NCBI RefSeq assembly: GCF_001039355.2 | Contig: NW_019775620.1 | Location: 208,653 to 272,652, forward strand | Direction: 5' to 3' | DNA length: 64,000 nt | Source of the DNA: Lingula anatina | Lineage: Eukaryota; Brachiopoda; Lingulata; Lingulida; Lingulidae | Shown here: positions 11,713 through 22,718 of the stretch, in pieces | Position numbering within the stretch: the stretch's first letter is position 1 | Layout of the letters: each line of letters starts with the position of its first letter | The notes under the pieces: model-generated | Database searches by the model: none | Told to the model about the DNA's origin: nothing | The model's input: the letters and a program-made list of their open reading frames with translations, nothing else | Made by a program: the position numbers and the translations under genes

Positions 11713-13313
11713 TCACGAATCATCCTACAATGTTCACGTGGTCTCGCGTGACCTCTGAAACCAGAGTTGACTTCTCAGGTAAACACGACCTACATACGCT
11801 GATCTAAAAATTGAAGCGTCATTGTTTGCAATCATCGGAATAATGTTTGCCTAAGATTAACATCAGGTGTACGCATGTGCAAACTTACAGCCACTCGACA
11901 TGGTTACAACGAACTAGCAATTGAAATCCCGTGGAAAGTGGTGGATCTTATATGAAAACATTGCCATATACATGTATTCAGTTTCTGTTTTTGAATTCTG
12001 CTGTGATCCTACATGTTATAGGAAAGAGCTCAGGTGCGGCAGCGGGAGACCATGAGAGTAAATTTGTTGTACGGTCTCTAGGGCAAGTTCGGAGTAAGGT
12101 ATGCCTATTGTTGTATTTGATTTGATAGTGAAAGTATTGGTACATGTACTAGTACCTGTATCAGCCTATGTGCGACTGTATATGCCACGTTTAAAGAGGA
12201 ACGAAGTGAATGGTATAATAAAATATAATACATGTAGATGCTGTTTATTACGTATATAGTGCATGTTAATACGGCACACGAGTCTATGCACTGAAGGGAA
12301 GCATGGTGAACAAAATAGTAACTGAGTACATAATAAACACTAAAATTTTCATAAGTGAACAGCACACTGCGCTTACACTGCAATAATAAAATAGATATTA
12401 TTGGCCCAGTTATAGATCTACGTATTTGATGAAATGCCTTGGAGGGTGGATAAAATAACAGAGACTGCACCAGTGTGTAGGGCCTAGCCAACGTTATGGT
12501 AAATGCTCGGTTTATAACCTGATATCATACATAAACCAGATCAGCCGACTTTACTATTTATACCTGGTCTTTATAGATCTGGTCAATTCTGAATTCTAAA
12601 TCCTAAATTATGTTATTAAAAACACCGTGTAGACAGAGAACGTACATTTATATGTGCATGTATCATGGCTTTAACAACAGACCAACGCGTCTAAGAGAAA
12701 CCACATTTAAAAATACATAAAACATAGAACAAGAAAATCAATGTATACTAAGTTGAAACCCAGCACTGTGGCGCACACCATATGACACACGACAGATTAC
12801 CTACTGAAGTAGTGTGAAAATCATCAGTGTATTGATTGCTATTTGAATATTGCTTCCATTACCAATATTATACAGTTGTTCATAGAATGCGAGCAGTTTT
12901 TTGAAAGGGTCACGCTGTGCACGTGAAATACGCTAGACGCTAATTCACAATATTTACCAAAGTCCACAATGTACCGGTATGTTGTACAGCCCCTTTAACA
13001 ATAATACGTCGGACGTCACCCCCCCCCCCCAACCCCAACCGCAACCCCTCACCCCGACTGTTTGACTTGCTATACATAAGCTTAATTTCCACTTAATATA
13101 ATTTCATTCCAGGTGTATTGATATAGGCCTGAATATGATAAAAAGGTATTCGTCTTCCACAATGCCTCGACCTAATTTTTTTTTCAATTTTTACACTGAG
13201 CTCAGTGTAAAGAAACCGTATTTGCACAAGAAAGAAATAATACATAGAAATGATCTGCTGAGTTGAACTGATCTGGTGAATGGAATAGGCTGAATGTGCT
13301 TTGTACATAAAAC

Positions 13314-14359
13314 ACGTAGGGTAGACCGGGGCTAAACGCCCCCCTTAAGCAAGAAACATCACAATTTTCCCTGCTGAAGGTATAGACCGTTCAAAGTGGG
13401 TGTTAACTATGAAGGGCTGTCTAGACTACAAACTGATACTAACACTTTTGGAAACAAACAAAAGAAAAACCTTATAGGTAAAAAATAGATAAATTATAAA
13501 ATCGGCCTTTTTGCCCCATGGCTGGGGCATTACGCCTCGCACCACGGGGCTAAACGCCCACCGTGGGCGTCTTGCCCCAAACTATAGGCGTTATGCCCCG
13601 CCTTTGTACAAAGCAAAATAAAATCAAATTATATTTCTACGAGACAACTTAGTAAGCCTTTAAAAGCAACATATAACATTTTGGGGTACTGAGATAATAA
13701 AAATACCCATCAAATTTATTCAGAATGAGCTGTAATTCTACTCTTTACGACAGGGCACTGTGATACTTCCAAAATTAAGTTCCTCGTACAGCCACTTGCT
13801 TTGGCTTTTCCCCATATAAGTGTTATAACTGATTATATACAATAAAAAAACGTGCATGAAAGAACACTTCCGCATCTTTTTAGAATTATTTTTTATTTAA
13901 AAACGAAAGGGGGCAAAACGCCCAGTGATCGGGGCAAAACGCCCACTATAGGCGTTTTGCCTCATATCAGCATGGGCGTTTTGCCCCAAAGTGAGATTTT
14001 GTATATTTTTTCAAAAATCGGCGGGAAAAGTTTTATACAATCTGACTTCATCGAAACTTGTATGGAGGTCTGATACCATCCTATCTGTCACCAACAAAGT
14101 TTTTTGAATTCGTGCATTTGGTAGGTGGTGTCACTGATGTTAAGGAAAAGGCTAAATAACAGTAAACAAGGCAAAAATTAACAAATTATCATAAAATGCT
14201 TATTTTTTAGTTTGTGGTCATCTCCGTCATGGAGGATAAGTCTGCTGGAAATCGGAAGTGGACAAAACATCACGAGACGCGTATTTATACGTAATACCTG
14301 AAAAAAAGCGGGTGGGCGTTTGACCCCGACTGGGCGTTTAGCCCCGGTCTACCCTACGT
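13314..14359. mobile_element. 1.05-kb element with 28-bp perfect terminal inverted repeats and internal GGGGCAAAACGCCC motifs
   Basis: Bases 13314-13341 are the exact reverse complement of 14332-14359; the repeat begins ACGTAGGGTAGACCGGGGCT and ends in AAACGCCC. The last 14 bases of this repeat, GGGGCTAAACGCCC, recur inside the element in both orientations in two clusters (about 13510-13602 and 13908-13995) in forms such as GGGGCAAAACGCC, GGCGTTTTGCCCC and GGCGTTATGCCCC. The rest is AT-rich, with no transposase. An open frame over 13852-14073 is produced by the motif cluster and is not a gene. No clear target-site duplication is visible. This fits a non-autonomous DNA transposon with subterminal transposase-binding-like repeats. 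Confidence 0.7.
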
Positions 14360-14423
14360 TTGTATTAGCAACGTCAACATAGTCATCATTTAGGGCAAGG
14401 ATCATCTCTCTTGCGAAATATTG

Positions 14424-14485
<62 letters not shown>

Positions 14486-15002
14486 GTCGATAATTATTAC
14501 TCACTCGAGAGTGTTCAATACACAACGTAGATCAAACTTAATTAATCTGGACGTTATATAACAAATCCTGCACGTGGATATTAACGCTGTTTGACTAAAA
14601 GCTTGATATAAGACAAAGCCTAGAGCAGCTAGAATATAATGTATTAAATAGTGGCACATCCCTACCCTCTACCAGGCCCGCGGAAAATACGTGTGCTTTT
14701 CTCTATCACAGAGAACAAAATGACCGTCTATTTATCTAAGGATGTATCTGTGAATATCTAGTGAAAAAATCAATCCGTGGCCCTGGTAGAGGATAACACA
14801 ATCCTGTTACAAGGACAACAACATATCAACAAACATACGCACTAGAAAGACATCCTACGAACAAAACGACACTTTAAATAATTTAGTACAGAAAATGATT
14901 TTTTATTAATCTACAAACAAAAAAAAAACAAAAGGGAGAAGGGTACACATTGATTTTGATATTGTATGGCGGGTTATATTCATTTTTTTTTCTTTATTCA
15001 AG
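14360..15002. other. Upstream region of the ARM-TIR-SAM gene
   Basis: Non-coding and AT-rich, with a compound (AC)n(AG)n microsatellite at 14426-14486. The 3' splice site before the first coding exon is at its right end (CATTTTTTTTTCTTTATTCAAG), so this is intron and at least one untranslated exon lies further left. Confidence 0.6.
14426..14486. repeat. Compound (AC)n-(AG)n microsatellite
   Basis: About 18 AC units followed directly by about 12 GA units. Confidence 0.95.
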
Positions 15003-15017
15003 AGTTCCTAGACTCTG

Positions 15018-15602
15018 ATGGGAACAACCGCCAGCACGGGCACTGCCATGGCAGCGGGAACAACAACGGCGTTTGCCGCTCACGCCTTGGTCAAATGGAA
15101 AACGCGGAGAGAACTCACGTCAAACCCCGGTCAGACTGACCGCACCGTTTATGAAAAATACCCAGAGCTCACGGAGGCTTTGGAAGCCGTAGAGGAAGCC
15201 AGTCAGCGACTAGGAGATCCGGAGAACCAAAAAAGTCTCAAAGCAAGGACGTCTTTAATTTCTTACTTAAATGAATACGTCACCGGCGCTCCGCTGGAAT
15301 TCACGAAAGTCGAGGAACGCAGTGCTCTGGCCACTTACGCGGCCGAGATCCAGTTAGCTGACCAGTTGACCGAATACTATATGAATACACTGGAAATGTA
15401 TGGATTATCAACGGTAACACACCTTGACTACTCCAGTATTAGGGGACATGAGCTCCACACTCTACGTCTATTGGCGCTGAACTATAGTGACGCGAGTATG
15501 GAGTTTGCGACGCGTCTGGTTAACGCCGGTTTCTTGCGTTTGCTGCTGCAGGATTTGTCGGCGGTTTCAGAGGGAATAACCTCAGGGAAATTAAGCATTA
15601 AG
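15018..15602 (+). CDS. First coding exon: N-terminus and start of the helical region
   Basis: Encodes residues 1-195. It begins MGTTASTG, with Gly2 and Ser6 as in N-myristoylation signals, then an Ala/Thr-rich stretch. From about residue 40 it is amphipathic-helical (YPELTEALEAVEEASQRLGD and on) without obvious transmembrane segments. A polypyrimidine tract and AAG at 14980-15002 form the 3' splice site; 15 untranslated bases containing an in-frame TAG precede the ATG. The exon ends in phase 0 at AAG|GTAAAC. Confidence 0.85.
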
Positions 15603-18600
15603 GTAAACTTTAACTATTTACCTAAATTATGATCAGTAGGTCTCTTATTAGAGGTTAAAATATCAGCTTTAGAGTTTTAAGCTGAAGAAAAACATAGCAT
15701 TTTTCATGTTTTTAAAGCTTATATTAAAGGCGCATATCACGTCATTTATTTAATTCTATCCGCTGCCAACTGAATCGAAAATCACATAATATGATTGTCA
15801 ACTCTTCTTGATAAAATCAAAACACTGACAGTAAAATCGTCGCCACAAGATGTACGTCTTTACAAATGTACTCGGCCTAAAACAAGTGCTCAAACAAACC
15901 TTTGTATATCCAAATTCTTTTCAGAATAAAAATGTCCACGTGGCTCTCTGGACCAATATTTCTATTCTACACAATTGTGCCAAGTGGGAAAATTGTAAGC
16001 AAGACTTTCAGGAACTCGACGCCATTAATATTCTCCTGCCGTACAAAGACGCTGAGAACCAGGGTAAGAGGAATAATAATAATAATAATAATAATAATAA
16101 CGTTTATTAATACAAGCCAATTGCAACAAAGGCTATGGGCCATCATTTCCCAGTCACACAGTAAGAAGTAGAGTTTAATATAAATTGATATACTATGTAA
16201 AGAATATGAAGATGTAAAGAATATGGTATATTCTAAATATATACAGTTATTTTTGTAACTGATATTATCATGTTCATTTTGATTAATTTTTCATTTTTCA
16301 TTTTTCATTATTGTCGACTATGTGAATGGTTCAGTGTGTCAAATCCTTTTTTACTGAATACAATTGATTTGATCTTATTTACATTATGGGGAACAGGTCG
16401 TCAGGACGGGAGTGTCTTCAATAATAAATGAAAACGCAGAAGTGAGGAAGACGATATGCATGCATTTGTGTGGATGATTTAGTGTGCTTGTCTGTCTATT
16501 TAATTTTTCAACACAGAAATTTCCGCCATTCACTTTCGCTTCCCTTTAACATCCCATCCTGATATTCCTTCACTGTCATCAAGTTAAAGAGAGAGAAAGC
16601 ATACCTTAAAAGTGTAAAAAAATATTGCTCGTCTCTATCTTCCAGGCATCAAGGCAGCAGTTATTATGACCCTGGCTTACATAGTGGAAGAAGAAAACAA
16701 CCACATATTGACTTCCGATGAAAGCGTCTTCGATTTCATGATCTCTCTCCTAACCAAGGCATTGGAGAAAGACAACCACCATGAAATCTTCTGGGCTGAC
16801 GAGCTGGCGGCCGGACTCGAGGCGTTGGCCAAGAATGAGGACAACAAACCCGTCATAGTCAGGAAAGGTGCTCTGCCTTTGTTGACCAAGATGCTGTCGT
16901 CGCCGGATGAGACTGAAGTCGACCCTGCAGTGAGTGCCATATGGGAGCTGTCCTTTAACAACGAGAATAAAACGGCCATAAAGGTAAAAAGTTGTGGGAC
17001 AAATCTTTGGCTTTAAAGTCTTAAAATAGTGCCATAAATCCAATTAAAAAATTTACGTTGAATTGAGAAAGTGAGTGTGGGTCAAGCGTTGCTAAAAAAG
17101 ACGAATAAAATAAAATAAATACAAGCAAACAAAATTGAATGAAATAAAGACTACAAATATCGGGAAAACCGTAAAACATGTAATTTGTCTGTCGTTGATT
17201 TAATCTTGTAATATTAATTTTGAATTTACTTCATTCTTATCCACAGACCGAAAATGAATGTTTAGACAGAGTGAAAGACTTGATAAAGCATCGAAACCCT
17301 GACATCGCCCAGGCGGCAGACTCCATCTTCTGGGAGTTAGATATTGACGTGGAGTCTGGTGAAGAAAAAGGTAAGTTAGACCTCTATTTATTACCTTTGC
17401 ACCGCTTCACTTTCTCATCCAAGCTCTCTCTCTCTCTCATATATTTTAAAAAAAAATTCTATGTCCTCCATTTTGTCGGTTTCAAAACCATCACCACCTT
17501 ATTCAGTTAAATCATCAACACGACTGTATAGTTTTATTATCTAATCATAACCATTAATAAATTCTTAATCTCATTAGGCAAAGAGCTGGACACAATAGAC
17601 CAGAATCTTCCCAATGGTGCCCCGAGTCCTAAGACGTGGCCCAATTCAAAAGCAGCTCTGTGGGGTGAATCTGCCTCCGGGCAACATATTATGATCAGTT
17701 ATAACTGGGATAACCAGCCCATTCTTATTAAGGTATTAAATCCACGTGATTTAGTCAAAACATTATGGTGAATGAGTATCGTGAGAGAAAAAATAATTCT
17801 GTTTACATATACTTTTCATTGAACTGCGACTGGACTGCATATGCACATTATGTAACATTTAAAAATATGTAAATTATTCTCATAATCTCTGTCAGACATA
17901 GTTAATCAACTAGAGAAAAATACTTTTAATGCCTTGGAGGCATTGATTGTATGTTATTCATTATTGTCTCCCCTCCCCTCCTCCACCAGGTTAAAGACGC
18001 GCTGGTCAGTCTTGGCTACAAAGTCTGGATGGACATTGAGCAGATGAGGGGTTCCACCTCGGACGCCATGTCGTCTGCTGTGGAGAACGCTGCCGTCGTG
18101 TTGATAGCCATGTCGCAGAAATACAAAGATAGTAAACCGTGCCGAAAAGGTAAAAACTGTTTGTTTTTTTTTATCCAAACGCTTATATTGTACTCTGTCA
18201 GAGTGAATATAATTTGATTTTAAAATAAAGATCTGATATTCAAAACGAACAATGTTTACACGTTTGCACCACAGTGTTAAACTCTTGGACTATGCTGAAC
18301 TGCATAGGGCCTATATGTTTATCTGTTTCATTCATCTTTCTCTTTCTCCACGGGATATTCAAAAAAAGATATTCATATTCAGTGTATCTGAAGAAAGGTG
18401 GGCGGGTAGTGTTCTTTTTTACATAATATTTTTTGTTTGTTTTTTGCGTTGGGTAATTTTCACCATCAATTCACGTGCAATTCACTGTTTTTTCCATTGT
18501 TACTGTATTTTAAGGACCAAGTATGAAAAAATGTCTGATAACTCAAATGTATAATCTTGGGGTTCTACGTAAGATATCTTAATGCGAAACAAATTCATTC

Positions 18601-20348
18601 ATTCTTTCATCCATTCAGAGGCAGAATACGCAGATGAACAAAACAAGGCTATCATCCCTCTGCTGGTCCAGCCGGGGTACAAACCTAACGGTTGGCTGGG
18701 ACTGCTGGTGGGGAAAGCCCTGTACTACGACATCAGCGGCAAGTTCAATATCCGCAGTAAGGTCAACGACCTGGCCACCGCTCTGGGGGACCGCGGGAAG
18801 AGGAAAGGAGGGGTGCCGGCATTTCTTGTGGTGAGGTGACATCTTTCTTTTATTCATTTAACTATTTATTATGTAATTGAAAATGATACACATGTGAGTC
18901 ACTTTCTGTGAACAACATTGTTTTCGCTCTAACAATATCCTTCGAAAAGTGTTGCTTACCTGTGTTGGGAAATGGTGAGAATAGAGTTATCAAATATTTG
19001 CATAACAGTGTTGTTATTTATCGACATAATACATGTATGATTATAATATTCAAGGTGAAAAAGGACTTACATGAATAAATTACAAAACCATTGTGCAAGA
19101 TTTCACTCAGTGGATTCTATATATTTGGTCTGGCCAACTGATTATATAGCAACCTCTTTCATGCTGCTTTTGAAGGGATGGAAATTTTTAAATTTTGAAT
19201 GAACTTCTGTTTGTTCAATATAAACGCGCCAAGAAAATGTTTAGTGGATAATTTCAACTTTCTTTAGTGTTCACGAGAGACGTTTTGTTTTGTCTCCAGG
19301 TCCCCGACCACTCGCGTACCCGTCCGTCCAGCGTCCAGGGATCAAAGAAAGCCGTGCAAGACTGGGGGAAAGAGGACGTCATAGGGTGGCTGAAATCATA
19401 CGGCCTAGAAAAGTACGTGTTGGAAAATATGTCCTAAATTTACTTAGATAAAATATGATAAATTCTTGTTTGGATGATATACTGTGTATGTGTGTTTGCA
19501 TGGGAGAAAGTTTAGGTTCTGATCTTTGTAACCTTGGTTTCATAAACATTGAGTGCAATTGATTTTTTAATTAGGATATTAAATAACATAGGTCCAAAAT
19601 AATAACATTTGAGTCCACTTATTTAACTTTAAAAAAAAACAACACATTGAAACCACAGGTAACGTGAGGATTAGAATAAAATCTGCGTAGCCGTACATAT
19701 CATTTTGTTTAATTTTACTCAAGCATATATATTGTAAAGATTATTTATCACCCGATTTCGGTATTATTTTCTTTTAGGTTGTCTCATTTGGCGTCGCTTA
19801 CTGGTGAAGAAATAGGATATCTACAGGAATTAAGAATAGAGGTATAAACACTTTAGGATATCATTAATTCATCTTATGGTCAATTCCATGTATATGATAA
19901 ACACGTATTTACACATATTTTGCATCGAGGGTAAATGTAGATTTTTTATTGTTACTGAATTTCTGAGTGTTTGATATAAAAAACGTCTAAATCAGTTTTT
20001 AACGTCGATGCGTGAATTTTATTCTCCCTCCTTTAAACAGGATTTTTCAAAACTTGTTCAAAATGTAATAGGTCAAACGTGAACAGCCGCAGTACTCAGC
20101 GCTGCTTAGAATGGCATCTCCCTTTGCCCATACTATACATATCAACCCCGTCTACCTTTCCATTTATAAATGATATACTGCTGTATCGTAAGTTATGTAC
20201 TGTATACGTCGATAAAACGGTATGTAACCGCTAACTTCTCATATATTTCCAGGCTCCAGAATTCTTCCATAGCTATATTTTTGATCGACTGGCCATAAAA
20301 CACCTCCGGGACATGAAGGCATTGTCGACTGCTTTGAAACAGCTTTAA
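15018..20348 (+). CDS. ARM-TIR-SAM protein, SARM1-related (10 coding exons, 661 residues)
   Basis: Coding exons: 15018-15602, 15925-16063, 16646-16983, 17247-17370, 17578-17732, 17990-18149, 18619-18830, 19300-19412, 19778-19841, 20253-20348 (stop TAA). Every junction keeps frame and has GT..AG ends. Residues about 40-395 are alpha-helical with armadillo-like repeats, clearest at 320-395 (LPLLTKML, PAVSAIWELSFNNENKTAIK, then IAQAADSIFWELD). Residues about 432-565 form a TIR domain starting HIMISYNWD, with a BB-loop region WMDIEQMRGST (460-470). A glutamate at 501 in CRKEAEYA aligns without gaps, counting back from the IIPLL strand, with the catalytic glutamate of SARM1. Residues about 590-661 form one SAM domain (VQDWGKEDVIGWLKSYGLEK and following). 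SARM1 is ARM-SAM-SAM-TIR and cleaves NAD; here the SAM is single and comes after the TIR. The role, immune or degeneration NADase, is inferred. The start is the only ATG after the 3' splice site, with an in-frame stop just upstream. Confidence 0.87.
16072..16170. repeat. (AAT)n run with SINE-tail-like flank
   Basis: An (AAT)n run at 16072-16100 sits just after the second coding exon's splice donor and is followed by CGTTTATTAATACAAGCCAA, a short sequence similar in layout to the one following the (TAA)n run at 47808-47832. This suggests the tail of a retroposed element. Two overlapping open frames here reflect the exon plus the repeat. Confidence 0.4.
17578..18830 (+). CDS. TIR domain exons of the ARM-TIR-SAM gene
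   Basis: Exons 17578-17732, 17990-18149 and 18619-18830. The first gives a Pro/Asn-rich linker and strand A (HIMISYNWDNQ), the second helix A to strand C (VKDALVSLGYKVWMDIE, then AVVLIAMSQKY), the third the alpha-C region to the end (EAEYADEQNKAIIPLLVQ, then the YDISG segment). The codon for the presumed catalytic glutamate is split between the second and third exons. The donor of the third exon is GTG|GTGAGG at 18830/18831, chosen over a later GT because only this one keeps frame into VPDHSRTRPSS of the next exon. Confidence 0.85.
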
Positions 20349-21289
20349 CCAGAGAAGAATTATAAACAAGTCTTCTAATTCTGCAACGTTTTGTTAAATG
20401 CTGGGGACCATTTTATATCCAATCCCTTTATTCAATGGGAACACTGTGTTGTAAATTGAAGCAGCCCACGCTGGTGGCGCCCTCGCTTGGTATAATTTGA
20501 TATTACTGATCACGTGGCGTTTGGGTAACTATAAAAAATTCAATTAAAATCCGCCATCTGTTACACTAATACGGCCTATAGTGTACACGAGGTTTAATGA
20601 AATTTTAGGGAAAAAAACATGTCAAGTACACTGTATTTGTTAAGATTTTTATACAAATGTGTTTCTAGAAGTATTTTTTAAGAATGTTTTTTTATCTTAT
20701 TACATACAACGCATTATAGATATTTACATGTTTGCAGTTTTCGAAAATATGTAATCCAAATATTTTATTAAACGTTAATGATTTTTGTACAAATTTTTAA
20801 CAACTTTTGTATAAATATAGTTCGGCTATCACCAACTGTGCATAAAAAACTTCATATCATATTTATATTTACAAAAAGTATATGTTACATATAATATGAG
20901 GATATATAACATTTTATATTGTGTTGCTCTTGGTAAAATTTAATGACATCCCGGTACAAGAAAACATTGCGTAGAAGCAAAGGGACGTGTGGGAACCCAC
21001 AGTGTGATCTCTACGTTCTGGTTTGAAATTTTTACAACATGCCACGTGCCATATACTGGTAATACAGGTGAATAATAATACTCGAAGAGATAAATAAATG
21101 GAAAATAAAAATAATGATGGTTTTTCTATAATTTCTGTCACATGTCTCAAGAACTGCAATCTAAATAGGTGGAGGTGGGGGTTATGGTTGGAAATTCTTC
21201 ACCAGTTCTTTCAAGTTAAGACTCCCATTGACCGTTTGCACATGTACTTCAAGGAAGAAGGGTGTGCGTAGGGCCTGGTGTCCCCCTCG

Positions 21290-21295
21290 CCCCCC

Positions 21296-21326
<31 letters not shown>

Positions 21327-21330
21327 AAAA
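21290..21330. repeat. C27-A14 homopolymer tract
   Basis: Twenty-seven C followed at once by fourteen A. The minus strand is therefore T14-G27, able in principle to form G-quadruplex structures. Length could be affected by sequencing or assembly error. Confidence 0.9.
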
Positions 21331-21548
21331 TAATAACAATAGATACTCCTTATCTCCACCAAAAAGAGAATAACAAGCAGACCAATAACAATTCAAACAA
21401 AAATTCCATTCCAGTGTTTAACATATTGCAGTAAAATTGCCCTAAGCTATAATTTATCCGTGCCGCCGCTACACCCCAGCACATTCCTGTCCCGAAAGTG
21501 CTATGAACTTGAAAGGCCTTCAAAATCTTTTCTTCCTAATTGGACAAA

Positions 21549-21836
21549 TCAGTTTGAATCAACAAGTTTAGACGGTGTTGTTGTCCTTGGAATTCGTGGA
21601 CCCTGAATCCCAACGACTCCCCTACCAAACGTAGTATTTGTCTTCCACATGATGCGGAGCGGATTATTATAGTGCTGCGAGGTCTGAAGAACTATCATAT
21701 CTCTCACTCGTGAGGAAGTGTCATGATCCTCCCTTATTTTCCAATTTATTTTGAGAGAGATGAAATAGCTGTTGCATATCCATAGAAAAAGCATTAGTAT
21801 TGTGCCGGACAGCAAGACAATTTCCTTCTTTTGCAT
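21549..21836 (-). CDS. Possible type II membrane protein N-terminal exon (orphan)
   Basis: From a genuine ATG at 21836 the frame encodes MQKKE, a hydrophobic segment IVLLSGTILMLFLWICNSYF, then about 70 polar residues with an N-glycosylation sequon (NTT). This short cytosolic tail, membrane anchor and stem layout is that of Golgi glycosyltransferases and sulfotransferases. No catalytic domain is present, and no downstream exon was found on the minus strand before the ARM-TIR-SAM gene. It could be a real first exon, a broken gene, or chance. I do not recognise the family. Confidence 0.25.
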   Translation of the reverse strand: MQKKEIVLLSGTILMLFLWICNSYFISLKINWKIREDHDTSSRVRDMIVLQTSQHYNNPLRIMWKTNTTFGRGVVGIQGPRIPRTTTPSKLVDSN

Positions 21837-22605
21837 TTTATACGGACGTGCTCCTTAATGGTAACACTCTTCTCAACTAACACACTGACGCGTTGCTCGT
21901 AGTCAAAAGCGTCTTCTCCAACACATTGTTCAATACAGTTAACCTTACGGATACCAAAGCGTTGCATCCGGCGAAGTATTATTAGTATCCTTCATTGCAG
22001 CACAGTTTAAGAGACACGGGTTTTCCGGTGTCAACAATCAAAGCAGAAATCAAATCTCGGCATGATCTGCTGCAGTGTCTTATACGTTTACATTACACAG
22101 TCTCTCTTGCTGCAAGCTCTTCTCGATCAACATATTGTTCGTTTCGTTTAGATGATGTCTCCATAGAAAGGTGAAAACACCTGAAATATTCGCTATGTAC
22201 CAACGCTGAAGTACGATGCACGTCCATATAAATTTTTCTTTTGTCTAGTACCCTAAATGCATTGGGCGTAACTGACTGTAGGCTAGTCGTAGGCTGTAGA
22301 TGCTTGTCTATCTAGATCTTTAACGGCTGATCTTCCATGTGTCAATAGGGGAATCTCTAGGGCTGTGTAATTTTTAATTCTTTGGGAATATCAGTCGATT
22401 CATAAACAAGGGAAAGCAAGCGCTCCAGGGCTCGTGAAGTGAAGTGAAGATTCTTCCCCTCCGGGAAAGGCGGTTGATGTGAGGGATTTTACCTGCTCCG
22501 TTTTAACGCTGACACCCCTGCCTAAAAGGAAAATAATCTATGAATATGCAGAAAAGATTAAGAAGTCAAATAAGAAATCCAACTTAAGATTCGCCCAATA
22601 CCCTC

Positions 22606-22685
22606 CTCTCTCTCTCTCTCTTAACACGTTTTACCCTCTTTAAATTAAAGTTTTTTATTATTATTACTATTATTAATATTATTAT

Positions 22686-22717
<32 letters not shown>
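22606..22717. repeat. (TC)n and (ATT)n microsatellites
   Basis: Two (TC)n runs, 22606-22622 and 22691-22717, flank an (ATT)n-rich patch at about 22655-22690. Confidence 0.9.

Positions 22718-22718
<1 letters not shown>

Larger units (their letters stand above)
9577..13313. other. Gene-free stretch with transposon remnants
   Basis: No supported gene. It holds the LINE-like remnant at 10218-10436, a compound microsatellite at 11597-11712 and a C-run at 13019-13031. A signal-peptide-like open frame starts at ATG 11952 and ends at a good splice donor (GTAAG|GTATGC, about 12098), but it cannot be joined in frame to the ARM-TIR-SAM gene and is not called. Confidence 0.5.

Noticed and set aside
11459-11807. 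Open frames on both strands rich in Arg/Glu or Ser/Leu
   Set aside because: They are translations of the TG/GA microsatellite.
11952-12098. Signal-peptide-like open frame with a good splice donor
   Set aside because: It cannot be joined in frame to the first exon of the ARM-TIR-SAM gene (an in-frame TAG lies there), and no other partner exon was found.
13852-14073. Open frame of 73 residues inside the inverted-repeat element
   Set aside because: Its content comes from the repeated GGGGCAAAACGCC motif cluster; no domain is recognisable.
16677-17043. Two minus-strand frames over the ARM exon
   Set aside because: Antisense shadows of the coding exon 16646-16983.
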